NCBI GenBank assembly: GCA_030682835.1
Contig: JAUXNG010000095.1
Span: 1-64,000, forward strand
DNA length: 64,000 bases
Origin: Hydrogenophaga sp.
Lineage (GTDB): Bacteria; Pseudomonadota; Gammaproteobacteria; Burkholderiales; Burkholderiaceae_C
Direction: 5' to 3'
Shown here: one piece after another, positions 1 through 8,805 of the stretch
How positions within the stretch are numbered: the first letter of the stretch is position 1
How the letters are laid out: each line of letters opens with the position of its first letter
The notes under the pieces: generated by a model
The model's input: the letters and a program-made list of their open reading frames with translations, nothing else
What the model was told of the DNA's origin: nothing
The model's database searches: none
Position numbers and translations under genes: made by a program

Positions 1-688
<688 letters not shown>

Positions 689-757
689 TTAGATGTTTAA
701 CCAGTTGGGGACAGAGCGGGCAGACGCTTCGCGCGTTGCTCGGTCAGTCCCGCAAAA

Positions 758-1051
758 TCATTTGGATTCGACAACTGCGAACAGGTCGTCTTCTTTCATC
801 ACAAGCAGTTCGTTGCCGTCGACCTTGACGGTCTGGCCGCTGTACTTGCCGAACAGGACGCGGTCACCGACCTTCACGTTCATGGCCGACAGTTCGCCTT
901 TGTCGTTTTTCTTGCCGGGACCAACGGCCAGGATTTCACCCTGGTCAGGCTTTTCGGCGGCTGCGTCGGGGATGACGATGCCGGAAGCGGTTTTGGTTTC
1001 GCTGTCAATACGCTTGACGATCACGCGATCGGCGAGAGGACGAAGGTTCAT
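758..1051 (-). CDS. groES: Co-chaperonin GroES
   Basis: Lid of the GroEL chaperonin. The 97-residue protein starts [14 protein letters not shown] and contains the mobile-loop region [18 protein letters not shown] and the [11 protein letters not shown] segment, all standard for GroES in length and order. I chose the ATG at 1051 rather than an in-frame start 36 codons upstream because it matches the family N-terminus and has an AGGAGA ribosome-binding site just ahead. The longer reading would run through the CIRCE operator. It is the first gene of the groESL operon. Confidence 0.97.
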   Translation of the reverse strand: MNLRPLADRVIVKRIDSETKTASGIVIPDAAAEKPDQGEILAVGPGKKNDKGELSAMNVKVGDRVLFGKYSGQTVKVDGNELLVMKEDDLFAVVESK

Positions 1052-1145
1052 TGCATCTCCTGAGATAGAACGGTTGGTTGTTTCAGCGCAGCGCCGGCAG
1101 GTCCAAGGAAACCACCCGCGCTGCAAATCGACTGGGCGTCGAGTG

Positions 1146-1172
1146 TTAGCACTCAACACCAGCGAGTGCTAA
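1146..1172 (-). promoter_or_regulatory. CIRCE operator (HrcA binding site) of groESL
   Basis: A perfect TTAGCACTC-N9-GAGTGCTAA inverted repeat lies 94 nt ahead of the groES start. This is the canonical CIRCE element recognised by the heat-shock repressor HrcA. It overlaps the predicted transcription start and the last base of the -10 box, so bound HrcA should block initiation. hrcA itself is not in the window. Confidence 0.95.
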
Positions 1173-1200
1173 TGATAAGGGCGAGTCCGCCACTTTTCAA
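1172..1200 (-). promoter_or_regulatory. Predicted sigma-70 promoter of groESL
   Basis: Read on the reverse strand: -35 TTGAAA (1200-1195), a 17-nt spacer and -10 TATCAT (1177-1172). This places the start near base 1165, inside CIRCE. The -35 is part of CTTGAAA, which also matches the sigma-32 -35 consensus, but the -10 is a better sigma-70 match. Dual heat-shock control is therefore possible but not shown. Confidence 0.7.
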
Positions 1201-1293
1201 GAGCGCAGCCGAGTTTCGGTGCGCGGGTCTCTGGAAATGGGAACGGCAGACGAACCGATGCCCCGTCACTTGCGGGGCATGGTGGAGGGAGAA

Positions 1294-1311
1294 CCGCGCC
1301 TTGCGGCGCGG
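1294..1311 (-). terminator. Possible terminator hairpin after the histidine kinase gene
   Basis: A 7-bp GC-only stem (CCGCGCC/GGCGCGG, loop TTGC) begins 7 nt past the kinase stop codon. A second hairpin (ATGCCCCG/CGGGGCAT, 1258-1280) follows. Neither has a U-tract, so intrinsic termination is uncertain. Confidence 0.35.
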
Positions 1312-1317
1312 CTGGGA

Positions 1318-3396
1318 TCAGATCGTCAGTTCAGCGAGCGCCGAGCGCGGAAAGTCCAGCTCGGGCTCCAGCCCCTCAAAGGGGAGGGTGAAGTAGAAGG
1401 TGCAGCCGTTGCCCGCTGTGGTCTCGGCCCAGATGCGCCCGCCATGCCGCTCGATGATGCGCTGCGCCAGTGCCAGCCCCGTGCCTGTGCCTTCGAAATC
1501 CATTGAATGGTGCTGACGCTGGAACATCACGAAGAGGTTGTGGGCCTTTTCCAGATCGAAGCCCACGCCGTTGTCTTCGATGAAGAAGGTGCGGCCGCCC
1601 ACAGGGTTCACGCGCCAGCCGATGCGAATGCGGGCCAGCTCCCGTGGCCGCGTGTACTTCACCGAATTGCCCAGCAGGTTGGCCCAGGCCTGGGCCAGCA
1701 GCATGGCGTCGCCACGGACGATCGGCAGGTCTTCTTCGATCACCCATTCGATCTTGCGGTCTGGGTTTTCCTGTTTCAGGTGGGCGACGACGCCCTCCAG
1801 CAAGGGCGTGAGCGGCACCGGCTGCGATTCGATGGCGACCCGGCCGAGGCGGGCGTATTCCAGCAGCCCCTCGATCATCACGCTCATGCGCTTGCTCGCC
1901 TTGGCTGTGGACTTGAGGTACTGCAGCGCCAGGGCGTCGGTGGAATCGCCCAGCTGTTCTTCGAGCAGGCTCACGAAGCTGGCAATGTGGCGCAGCGGCG
2001 CGCGCAGATCGTGTGACACCATGTGCGAGAAAACGTCCAGGTCCTTGTTGGCGGCCACCAGCTGCTGGGTGCGCTCGGCGACGCGTTTTTCCAGTTCGCG
2101 GTTGAGGTCGTTCATCACGTCCTCCAGGCTCTTGGCCGCGGTCATGTCGCGTGTGATGCTGGACAGGCCTTGCAGCTCGCCCGCTTCGTTGCGCAGGGCG
2201 GTGAGCACGGTGTGGGCCCAGAAGCGCGAGCCGTCGTCGCGCTGGCGCCAGCCACGCGTTTCCCACTGTCCGTGGGCCTTGGCCAGGCGCAGCACCTGGT
2301 CGGGGTCGACCTCGTCTTCGCCGCCCGTGTCATGCGACAGCAATGTCTGGTAGGGCTGGCCGACGATCTCCGAGCGGCGGTGGCCATGCAGACGCTGGGC
2401 GCTTTCGGTCCACTCGGTGATCAGGCCGTTTTCGTCGACGAAATAGATGCAGTAGTCCTGGATGGCGTCGACCATCAGGCGGTAGCGCTGCTCGCTCTGG
2501 AACAGTTCGGCGCTGCGCTCACGCACGCGTTCTTCCAGATCGCGGTTGGCTTCCAGCACGAACTCTTCGGTGCGGCGGCGTTCGCTGATGTCGTGCAGCT
2601 CGATGAAGATGCCTTCCACGCCCCCGTTCTGGAAGTCGGGGATGTAGTGGATTTCGTAGTAGTTGCGCGTGCCGTCTGCTGCCACCCGCTCCGCTTCAAA
2701 AGACTGGACCTGACCGCTCAGGGCTGCAGCCACGCGCGGCAAGATCTCGGGCAGCAGGTCGGGGCGCACCACATGGCTCAGGTGCGAACCCACCATGTCG
2801 CTGGCGAGCTTGCCGTAGCGTGACGCGTGGGCGGTGTTGGCGAAACGGCAGATCAGATCCTTGTCGTAATACGCCAGGCGGGCCGGGATGCGGTCGGTGA
2901 TGGTCTGCAGGAACCCGTCGTGCGCGGCCAGGCGCTGTTCGGCCGCCTTGCGTTCGCTGATGTCCACCACCGTGGTGTTGCTGTGCAGGAACTGGCCGTC
3001 TGCCGCCTGCACCGAGTTGGAGGAGAGCAGGGCGTGGAAGCGGGTGCTGTCGCGCCGGCGGATCTGGATCTCCATCGGCTGGCTGCGCCCGGTCTCGCGC
3101 AACTGCATCAGCCGCCGCGTGGCCAGTTCACGCCAGTCGGGGTCGATCAGTTGAAAAATGTCCATGCGCCCCACGACTTCCTCGCGGGCGTAACCCAGCC
3201 AGTCCAGCATGGTCTGGTTGATGTGGAGGAAGCGCAGTTCGTGGTCCAGCGAGAGGAAACCGCAGCCCGCCTGCTCGTACAGCGAGCGGGCGCTGTCGAG
3301 CTGTGCCTGAAGCTCTCGCGTGCGTTCGGCGAGCAATTGCTCCATATCCGGGGAGGAGGATGGGGCCATCCGGTCCGCGCAGATAGAGTTGTCCAT
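1318..3396 (-). CDS. Soluble sensor histidine kinase with three PAS domains
   Basis: A 692-residue two-component sensor kinase with no membrane segment, so probably cytosolic. PAS-like regions lie at about 35-150, 160-275 and 300-420, linked by coiled-coil helices rich in RExxAELFQ-type repeats. The HisKA box SHDLRAPLRH carries the phospho-acceptor H462. The ATPase domain has an N-box around N577, a G1 box DNGVGF (608-613) and a G2 box GTGTGL (636-641), so it looks catalytically complete. The SHDLRAPLRH form is common in phytochrome-type kinases, but there is no GAF/PHY module and no obvious chromophore cysteine. No response regulator gene is adjacent, making it an orphan kinase; its signal is unknown. 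It is transcribed toward groESL but separated by hairpins and the CIRCE promoter. Confidence 0.9.
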   Translation of the reverse strand: MDNSICADRMAPSSSPDMEQLLAERTRELQAQLDSARSLYEQAGCGFLSLDHELRFLHINQTMLDWLGYAREEVVGRMDIFQLIDPDWRELATRRLMQLRETGRSQPMEIQIRRRDSTRFHALLSSNSVQAADGQFLHSNTTVVDISERKAAEQRLAAHDGFLQTITDRIPARLAYYDKDLICRFANTAHASRYGKLASDMVGSHLSHVVRPDLLPEILPRVAAALSGQVQSFEAERVAADGTRNYYEIHYIPDFQNGGVEGIFIELHDISERRRTEEFVLEANRDLEERVRERSAELFQSEQRYRLMVDAIQDYCIYFVDENGLITEWTESAQRLHGHRRSEIVGQPYQTLLSHDTGGEDEVDPDQVLRLAKAHGQWETRGWRQRDDGSRFWAHTVLTALRNEAGELQGLSSITRDMTAAKSLEDVMNDLNRELEKRVAERTQQLVAANKDLDVFSHMVSHDLRAPLRHIASFVSLLEEQLGDSTDALALQYLKSTAKASKRMSVMIEGLLEYARLGRVAIESQPVPLTPLLEGVVAHLKQENPDRKIEWVIEEDLPIVRGDAMLLAQAWANLLGNSVKYTRPRELARIRIGWRVNPVGGRTFFIEDNGVGFDLEKAHNLFVMFQRQHHSMDFEGTGTGLALAQRIIERHGGRIWAETTAGNGCTFYFTLPFEGLEPELDFPRSALAELTI

Positions 3397-3693
3397 GGTT
3401 CAAGGCTCCCGGTCGTGCAGGTATCAGCCGCAAAATTGCGTTTGATTACATATCGGAAGTTACTGCAGAAAATTCAGTCTGGGAACCTGAGGCGCCGGTG
3501 GGTTGAGGCGCATCGACGCCACGCCGTGCCAGCCTGCAAGCATTCAGATCTGACGACCGGCCCGCACCGCTTGAAAACCAAAGTGGTGGTTCAGCTGGCC
3601 GGGCTAGTGCTTGATCACGCACCCGGCCCGGTTGCGAGCAATGCCGCTGAGCCGCAGGGCGCGGCGCGAGCGGTCTCTATGGACGACGAATGG
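3397..3693. other. Intergenic region with no recognised gene
   Basis: 297 nt between metK and the histidine kinase gene, both on the reverse strand. I see no credible ORF, tRNA or promoter. A GC-rich inverted repeat (GGCCGGG at 3597 and CCCGGCC at 3622) lacks a T-run on either strand. Confidence 0.5.
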
Positions 3694-4884
3694 TCAGGCA
3701 GCCGACAGGCCGGCGGCCTGGCGCAGGGCCTGGGCCTTGTCCACCCGCTCCCAGGTGAACTCGGGCTCTTCGCGGCCGAAGTGGCCGTAGGCGGCAGTCT
3801 TCTGGTAGATCGGGCGCAGCAGGTCGAGCATCTGGATGATGCCTTTGGGCCGCAGGTCGAACAGGTCGTTCACCAGTGCCGCGATCTGCTCGTCGGGAAT
3901 GACGCCCGTGCCTTCGGTGTACACAGTCACGTTCATGGGCTTGGCCACGCCGATGGCGTAAGCCACCTGGATCTGGCACTGCCGCGCCAGGCCCGCGGCC
4001 ACCACGTTCTTGGCCACGTAGCGCGCGGCGTAGGCGGCCGAGCGGTCCACCTTCGACGGGTCTTTGCCCGAGAACGCGCCGCCACCGTGCGGGCAGGCAC
4101 CGCCATAGGTGTCGACAATGATCTTGCGGCCGGTGAGGCCGCAGTCGCCCTGCGGGCCGCCGATGACGAAGCGCCCGGTCGGGTTGATCAGGTAACGCGT
4201 GTTCTGCAGCCACTCTTTGGGCAGCACGGGCTTGATGATTTCTTCGATGATGGCTTCGGTGAAGCTGTCTTTCATCTTGTGCTGCGTTTCCGACTGGTCG
4301 GGGCTGTGCTGGGTGGACAGCACCACGGTGTCGATGCTGTGCGGCTTGCCGTCCACGTAGCGCATCGTCACCTGGCTCTTGGCGTCGGGCCGCAGGAAGG
4401 GCAGGCGGCCGTCCTTGCGCAGCTGGGCCTGGCGCTCCACCAGCCGGTGTGCGTAGTAGATGGGCGCGGGCATCAGCTCGGGCGTCTCGTCGCAGGCGTA
4501 GCCGAACATCAGGCCCTGGTCGCCAGCGCCAATGTTCAGGTGGTCGTCGGACGCGTGGTCCACGCCCTGTGCGATGTCGTTGCTCTGCTTGTCGTAGGCC
4601 ACCAGCACCGCGCAGCCCTTGTAGTCGATGCCGTACTCGGTGTTGTCGTAGCCAATGCGCTTGATGGTGTCGCGTGCGACCTGGATGTAGTCCACATGCG
4701 CGTTGGTGGTGATCTCGCCCGCCAGCACCACCAGGCCTGTGTTGGTCAGGGTTTCGGCGGCCACGCGGCTGCGGGGGTCCTGCGCGAAGATCGCGTCGAG
4801 AATCGCGTCGGAGATCTGGTCGGCCACCTTGTCGGGGTGGCCTTCAGAGACGGATTCGGAGGTGAAAAGGAAATCGTTCGCCAT
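3694..4884 (-). CDS. metK: S-adenosylmethionine synthetase
   Basis: Makes S-adenosylmethionine from methionine and ATP in the cytosol. The 396-residue length and the N-terminus [19 protein letters not shown] (GHPDK at 15-19) are typical. The [11 protein letters not shown] segment (about 120) and the [19 protein letters not shown] signature (about 265-285), which holds catalytic Lys and Asp residues, are intact. The ATG at 4884 follows GGAG at 9 nt spacing. It is divergent from the acyltransferase gene at 5077. The 192-nt gap contains mutually complementary segments that could fold in the metK leader (see findings). Confidence 0.97.
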   Translation of the reverse strand: MANDFLFTSESVSEGHPDKVADQISDAILDAIFAQDPRSRVAAETLTNTGLVVLAGEITTNAHVDYIQVARDTIKRIGYDNTEYGIDYKGCAVLVAYDKQSNDIAQGVDHASDDHLNIGAGDQGLMFGYACDETPELMPAPIYYAHRLVERQAQLRKDGRLPFLRPDAKSQVTMRYVDGKPHSIDTVVLSTQHSPDQSETQHKMKDSFTEAIIEEIIKPVLPKEWLQNTRYLINPTGRFVIGGPQGDCGLTGRKIIVDTYGGACPHGGGAFSGKDPSKVDRSAAYAARYVAKNVVAAGLARQCQIQVAYAIGVAKPMNVTVYTEGTGVIPDEQIAALVNDLFDLRPKGIIQMLDLLRPIYQKTAAYGHFGREEPEFTWERVDKAQALRQAAGLSAA

Positions 4885-5076
4885 CTATATAAACTCCACG
4901 TTGGTTGATCGGCGTTGCCGGCCCCGGAGTTCGGCGAACGCTTTAGCGGAATTTGTGAATCGCCCCGCAATTAGTTCAGTAACTCGGCGATGGCCGGATT
5001 CTAGATCAAGCCGAGTTGTGCTTCCCCTACCTTTGTTGATGGCCCCGCAGGTGCAGGGCCATGCCCTGATCGCGCC

Positions 5077-5973
5077 GTGAACCAGCTGATTCGTCTCATT
5101 TTTGTCTTCCTGAGCAAGTGGCCGCTTCCCCTTCTCCATGCCGTCGGCTGGCTGCTGGGCTGGGCCAGTTTTCTGCTGTCGGGGCGCTACCGACGCCGCC
5201 TGCTGGACCATGTGCGCCAGGCCGGTTTTTCCCGCCGTGTGGCCCTGGCTGCCGTGGGCGAAGGGGGCAAGATGGTGGCCGAGTTACCCCGGCTGTGGCT
5301 GGGCGCGCCGGTGAAGGTGGGCTGGGAAGGGGCTGCCGTGATCGAGGCCGCCCACGCCCACGGTACGGGGGTGCTCTACCTCACGCCGCATCTGGGCTGC
5401 TTTGAAATCACCGCGCAGGCGCTTGCCGAGCGTTTCGGGGCCGACATGCCCATCACCGTGCTGTACCGCCCTTCGCGCCAGCCCTGGATGAGCGAGCTCA
5501 TCGCCACCGCACGCAACCGGCCTGGTCTTCACACCGCCCCCACCACGCTGGCGGGGGTGAAGCAGCTCATCAAGGCGCTCAAGTCGGGGCAGGCCGTGGG
5601 TCTGCTGCCCGACCAGGTGCCGCCAGAAGGGCAGGGCGTCTGGGCGCCTTTCTTCGGGCGTGAGGCGTACACCATGACCCTGTCGGCCCGGCTGGTGCAC
5701 AGCGCCAAGGCCCCGGCGGTACTGATCTGGGGCGAGCGGCTGAGCTGGGGGCGCGGTTTTCTCGTGCATGTGCGGCCCTTTGATCCCACGCACAGCGCGC
5801 CACTCTCGACCGACATGACCGTTGCGGCCCGCCAGATCAACCAGGCCATGGAAGCGCTGGTGCGTGAATGCCCCGCGCAATACCTCTGGTCGTACGCGCG
5901 CTACAAGGCACCGCCCGGTGCGTCCGCTACTGCCACCGCTCCTGTTTCGAATCGCCAGCCCGACGTTTCATGA
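5077..5973 (+). CDS. lpxL: Lysophospholipid/lipid A late acyltransferase, HX4E type
   Basis: Member of the LpxL/HtrB family, which adds a secondary acyl chain to lipid A at the inner membrane. The 298-residue protein has a hydrophobic N-terminal anchor (about 4-35). Its catalytic dyad HLGCFE (H105, E110) matches the HX4E form of E. coli LpxL. A PDQVPPEGQGVW segment (about 176-187) is also typical. The start is GTG at 5077; the nearby ATG at 5061 is out of frame. Its stop overlaps the next gene's ATG (ATGA), so the two acyltransferases are probably translationally coupled. The exact acyl donor and position cannot be read from sequence. Confidence 0.88.
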   Translation: MNQLIRLIFVFLSKWPLPLLHAVGWLLGWASFLLSGRYRRRLLDHVRQAGFSRRVALAAVGEGGKMVAELPRLWLGAPVKVGWEGAAVIEAAHAHGTGVLYLTPHLGCFEITAQALAERFGADMPITVLYRPSRQPWMSELIATARNRPGLHTAPTTLAGVKQLIKALKSGQAVGLLPDQVPPEGQGVWAPFFGREAYTMTLSARLVHSAKAPAVLIWGERLSWGRGFLVHVRPFDPTHSAPLSTDMTVAARQINQAMEALVRECPAQYLWSYARYKAPPGASATATAPVSNRQPDVS

Positions 5974-6893
5974 CCCCACCAACTGCCCCTCCCGCGCCTG
6001 CGCATGCACCGGTCGGACTGGTCGGGCGCCTGGGCCTGGCCTTCATGCGCCTGCTCGCCCGCCTGCCCTTGTCGTGGGTGCGCGCGCTCGGCTGGCTGTT
6101 CGGCGTGGTGCTGCACCGGGTGGCCGCGCGGCGCCGTCGCATTGCACACACCAACTGGGCGCTCTGTTTTCCGCACACCACCGAAGTCGAACGCAAGCGT
6201 GCGGTGCGTCGGCACTTCATTCATTTTGTGCAGGCCTGGCTGGACCGCAGCTGGCTTTGGGAGGCCGATGAGGCCACGGTGCGCGCCCGCCTGCGCGTGG
6301 TGGGCGCCACCCATGAGCTGGACGGCGAGACCCCCACCGTGCTGCTGGCGCCCCATTTCGTGGGGCTGGACGCCGGCGGCACCGCGCTGGCCCTGTTTGT
6401 GAAGCGCCAGTACATCAGCATTTACGCCGAACAGCTCAACGAAGCCGCCGACCAGTGGATACGCGCCGGGCGGTTGCGTTACGGCTCGGTGAGGCTGGTG
6501 AGCAAGCACCAGGGCCTGCGGCCGGTGGTGCACGCCTTGCGCTCGGCCGGCGTGCTCTACCTCTTGCCCGACATGGACATGGGCCCGCAGGAGTCCATCT
6601 TTGTGCCGTTTTTCGGTGTGCAGGCCGCGACTGTGCCCACCCTGCCGCGGCTGGCCCGGCTGGGAAACGCCAAGGTGGTGCCGGTGATGACGCGCATGAC
6701 CGACGCGGGCTACGACGTGGAGCTGCTGCCGGCCTGGACCGATTACCCCGGCGCTGACGCCGTGGAAGACACGGCGCTGATGAACCGGCGGCTGGAAGAC
6801 ATGGTGCGCACCATGCCCGAACAGTACTTCTGGGTGCACAAGCGGTTCAAGACACGCCCGCCGGGTGAGCCATCCCCTTACGGCAAGGACTGA
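5970..6893 (+). CDS. Second lipid A-type late acyltransferase, HX4D type
   Basis: A paralogue of the preceding gene in the LpxL/LpxM superfamily, 307 residues, with a membrane-proximal hydrophobic N-terminus (about 15-50). Its catalytic motif is HFVGLD (H129, D134), the HX4D form, and PDMDMGPQES lies near residue 200. I chose ATG 5970, which overlaps the upstream stop by 4 nt; a 34-residue longer reading would overlap lpxL by over 100 nt and looks spurious. Two tandem late acyltransferases next to metK is a common Burkholderiales arrangement. Whether this copy acts after the first (LpxM-like) or on a different lipid is inference. Confidence 0.87.
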   Translation: MTPPTAPPAPAHAPVGLVGRLGLAFMRLLARLPLSWVRALGWLFGVVLHRVAARRRRIAHTNWALCFPHTTEVERKRAVRRHFIHFVQAWLDRSWLWEADEATVRARLRVVGATHELDGETPTVLLAPHFVGLDAGGTALALFVKRQYISIYAEQLNEAADQWIRAGRLRYGSVRLVSKHQGLRPVVHALRSAGVLYLLPDMDMGPQESIFVPFFGVQAATVPTLPRLARLGNAKVVPVMTRMTDAGYDVELLPAWTDYPGADAVEDTALMNRRLEDMVRTMPEQYFWVHKRFKTRPPGEPSPYGKD

Positions 6894-6909
6894 ACGCCGC
6901 CACGCCCGC

Positions 6910-6930
6910 TGACCGGAGGCAGGCCGGTCA
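6910..6930. terminator. Possible bidirectional terminator between convergent genes
   Basis: A perfect 7-bp inverted repeat TGACCGG/CCGGTCA with a 7-nt loop lies between the acyltransferase stop (6893) and the hydrolase stop (6928) and overlaps the latter. There is no T-run, so it is only a candidate. Confidence 0.4.
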
Positions 6931-7848
6931 GGCGGTCAGGAAAGTGCTCAGCAGCTCGATCACCCGCTCGGGTTGCTCGTGCACGATCCAGTGCGTGGCG
7001 CCAGGCACGCGCTTGATGCGCAGGTCGGGCACGTGTTCCTCCAGTCCGTCGAGCAGGGCGGCGGGCAGGGCGGTGTCGCCCAGACCCCAGATCACAAGGG
7101 TGGGCACGTTCACGCGCAGCATGTCGGGCGGGATCTTCACCCCCGCGGCACCCGGGTCGCTCGCGGTGGGGGGGCGCAAGGGTGATGCTGCGTAATACGC
7201 GCAGGGGCCGTGCAAGCCCAGGCGCCAGACGGCGCGGTAGCGTTCCCGCATGGTCTCGTCCAGCCAGGCCAGTGGCCCGCTGTTGGCTGCCATGTTGGTG
7301 AAGAAGGGCCACAGCCGGGCGAAATCGTTTTCAGCCAGGAGGGCCGGCGCATCTGGCCTGGCCAGAAAGTTCATGTAAGCGCTGGATGCCTGCTGCTCAG
7401 GCGACTGGCTCAGCTCGCGCTGGAAGCTGCCGGGGTGTGGCGCGTTGATGATGGCCAGCTGGTGCAGGCGCTCGGGGTGGAGGGCCGCAACGTTCCAGGC
7501 CAGCGCGCCGCCCCAGTCGTGGGCCACCAGCGCGGCCAGCTGCCCTGGCGTGGGGCTGTCCCGTGTTTCGGCCTCGATCAGGGTCACGATGTCCTGAACC
7601 AGGTGCTTGGCCCGGTAGGCGGACACGTCCGCCGGCGCACTGGAATGCTCGTAGCCGCGCAGGTTGGGTGCGATGCAGCGGTAGCCGCCGTTGGCCGGTG
7701 CCGCGAAATGCGCCAGCAGGGCGTCCCACACAAACGCGGCTTCGGGAAAGCCGTGCAGGAACAGCAGCACCGGGCGGCCCACCGTGCCGCTGCAGCGGCA
7801 GCTGAGGTGGATGCCGTGCGGCAGCGTGACGGTGCGGGTTTCGATCAT
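6928..7848 (-). CDS. Alpha/beta hydrolase, epoxide hydrolase-like
   Basis: A 306-residue cytosolic alpha/beta-hydrolase. The oxyanion-hole motif HGFPE lies at 32-36. The nucleophile elbow AHDWGG carries D111, an aspartate as in soluble epoxide hydrolases and haloalkane dehalogenases rather than a serine. The acid is likely D258 (GLGDTALP) and the catalytic histidine H286 (GATHW). HGxP plus an Asp nucleophile favours epoxide hydrolase over dehalogenase, but cap residues were not verified. It lies 47 nt downstream of engB on the same strand and may be co-transcribed with it. Substrate unknown. Confidence 0.82.
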   Translation of the reverse strand: MIETRTVTLPHGIHLSCRCSGTVGRPVLLFLHGFPEAAFVWDALLAHFAAPANGGYRCIAPNLRGYEHSSAPADVSAYRAKHLVQDIVTLIEAETRDSPTPGQLAALVAHDWGGALAWNVAALHPERLHQLAIINAPHPGSFQRELSQSPEQQASSAYMNFLARPDAPALLAENDFARLWPFFTNMAANSGPLAWLDETMRERYRAVWRLGLHGPCAYYAASPLRPPTASDPGAAGVKIPPDMLRVNVPTLVIWGLGDTALPAALLDGLEEHVPDLRIKRVPGATHWIVHEQPERVIELLSTFLTA

Positions 7849-7895
7849 GGCGGTGGTTGAGGTCGGTCAAACGGGGTTGCCGAGCCTGTCCACGC

Positions 7896-8705
7896 TCAGT
7901 CGAGGGACTCGGGCTCGTCGTCGTCTGCGTTGTCGGGGCCGGTTTCCACGGGAGCCTGTTTCGGCACCTTCACCGGTTCATGTGCCCAGTGCCAGAGCAG
8001 CTGGGCCACATCGTCCAGCCCCTGCTTCTTGAGGGCAGAAAAGAGTCTCGCCTCGCCGCCGCCGCTTTGCAGTCGCGCAATCGACAGCGCCTTGGCGGCT
8101 TCCGAGCGGCTGAGCTTGTCGGCCTTGGTGAGCAGCACCAGGAATTTGAGGCCGGCCTGCACCCGGGGGCGGATCACGTCGAGCAGGATTTCGTCCAGCT
8201 CGGTCATGCCCAGGCGCGGGTCGATCAGCAGCACCACGCCCTTGAGGTTTTCTCGGGTCAGCAGGTAGTTGCCCATCACGCGCTGCCAGCGCAGCTTGGC
8301 TTCGCGCGGCACGGCGGCATAGCCGTAGCCCGGCAGGTCGGCCAGCACGGCGTCGTGGATGCCCTGCTTGCCGAGCGAAAACAGGTTGATGCTCTGGGTG
8401 CGCCCGGGTGTCTTGGATGCGAAGGCCAGGCGCTTTTGCTGCGTCAGCGTGTTGATGCAGGTGGATTTGCCGGCGTTGGACCGGCCCACGAAGGCGATTT
8501 CGGGCAGATCGAGCGCCGGCAGGTGTTCAAGCTGCGGCGCGGTGGTGAGGAAGCGGGCCGTGTGCAGCCAGCCATGCATGGCTTTCACATCGGGCACGGG
8601 GGGAGAGGCGGGGGCGGATCCAGTGTGGGGGGTATCGGCCGGGGAGGCCGGAGCGTCGGGCGACGGCTGTGCGGGAGGGGAAGCTGGCGTGTGGTGTTGG
8701 GTCAT
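7896..8705 (-). CDS. engB: Ribosome-biogenesis GTPase EngB (YihA/YsxC) with extended termini
   Basis: Essential P-loop GTPase of large ribosomal subunit assembly. G1 GRSNAGKST (74-82), G3 DLPGYG (123-128) and G4 TKAD (193-196) are intact. At 269 residues it exceeds the usual 200-220. About 40 N-terminal residues are a Pro/Ala/Ser-rich low-complexity stretch, and the C-terminus ends in an acidic tail (DNADDDEPESLD). An internal ATG at 8579 (MHGWLHTARF) would give a family-sized 227-residue protein, and neither start has a clear ribosome-binding site, so the start is uncertain. It is divergent from cytochrome c4; that neighbourhood is conserved in betaproteobacteria. Confidence 0.93.
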   Translation of the reverse strand: MTQHHTPASPPAQPSPDAPASPADTPHTGSAPASPPVPDVKAMHGWLHTARFLTTAPQLEHLPALDLPEIAFVGRSNAGKSTCINTLTQQKRLAFASKTPGRTQSINLFSLGKQGIHDAVLADLPGYGYAAVPREAKLRWQRVMGNYLLTRENLKGVVLLIDPRLGMTELDEILLDVIRPRVQAGLKFLVLLTKADKLSRSEAAKALSIARLQSGGGEARLFSALKKQGLDDVAQLLWHWAHEPVKVPKQAPVETGPDNADDDEPESLD

Positions 8706-8805
8706 TTGGTCTATTACCGGTGAGGCATTGTAAAATCGATGGGCTTAGAACAGAACAACCGCGAATCACCTCAACCGAACCGTCGCCTCAGACGCCAGTC
8801 CAGAC

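Noticed and set aside
706..721. TTGGGGACAG near groES as a further REP-like copy
   Set aside because: Only a partial match without the flanking bases; likely chance.
2827..4908. Long open frame of 693 codons on the plus strand opposite metK
   Set aside because: Antisense shadow of metK and the gap before the kinase gene; no family character, low-complexity His/Val/Gly-rich translation typical of GC-rich DNA.
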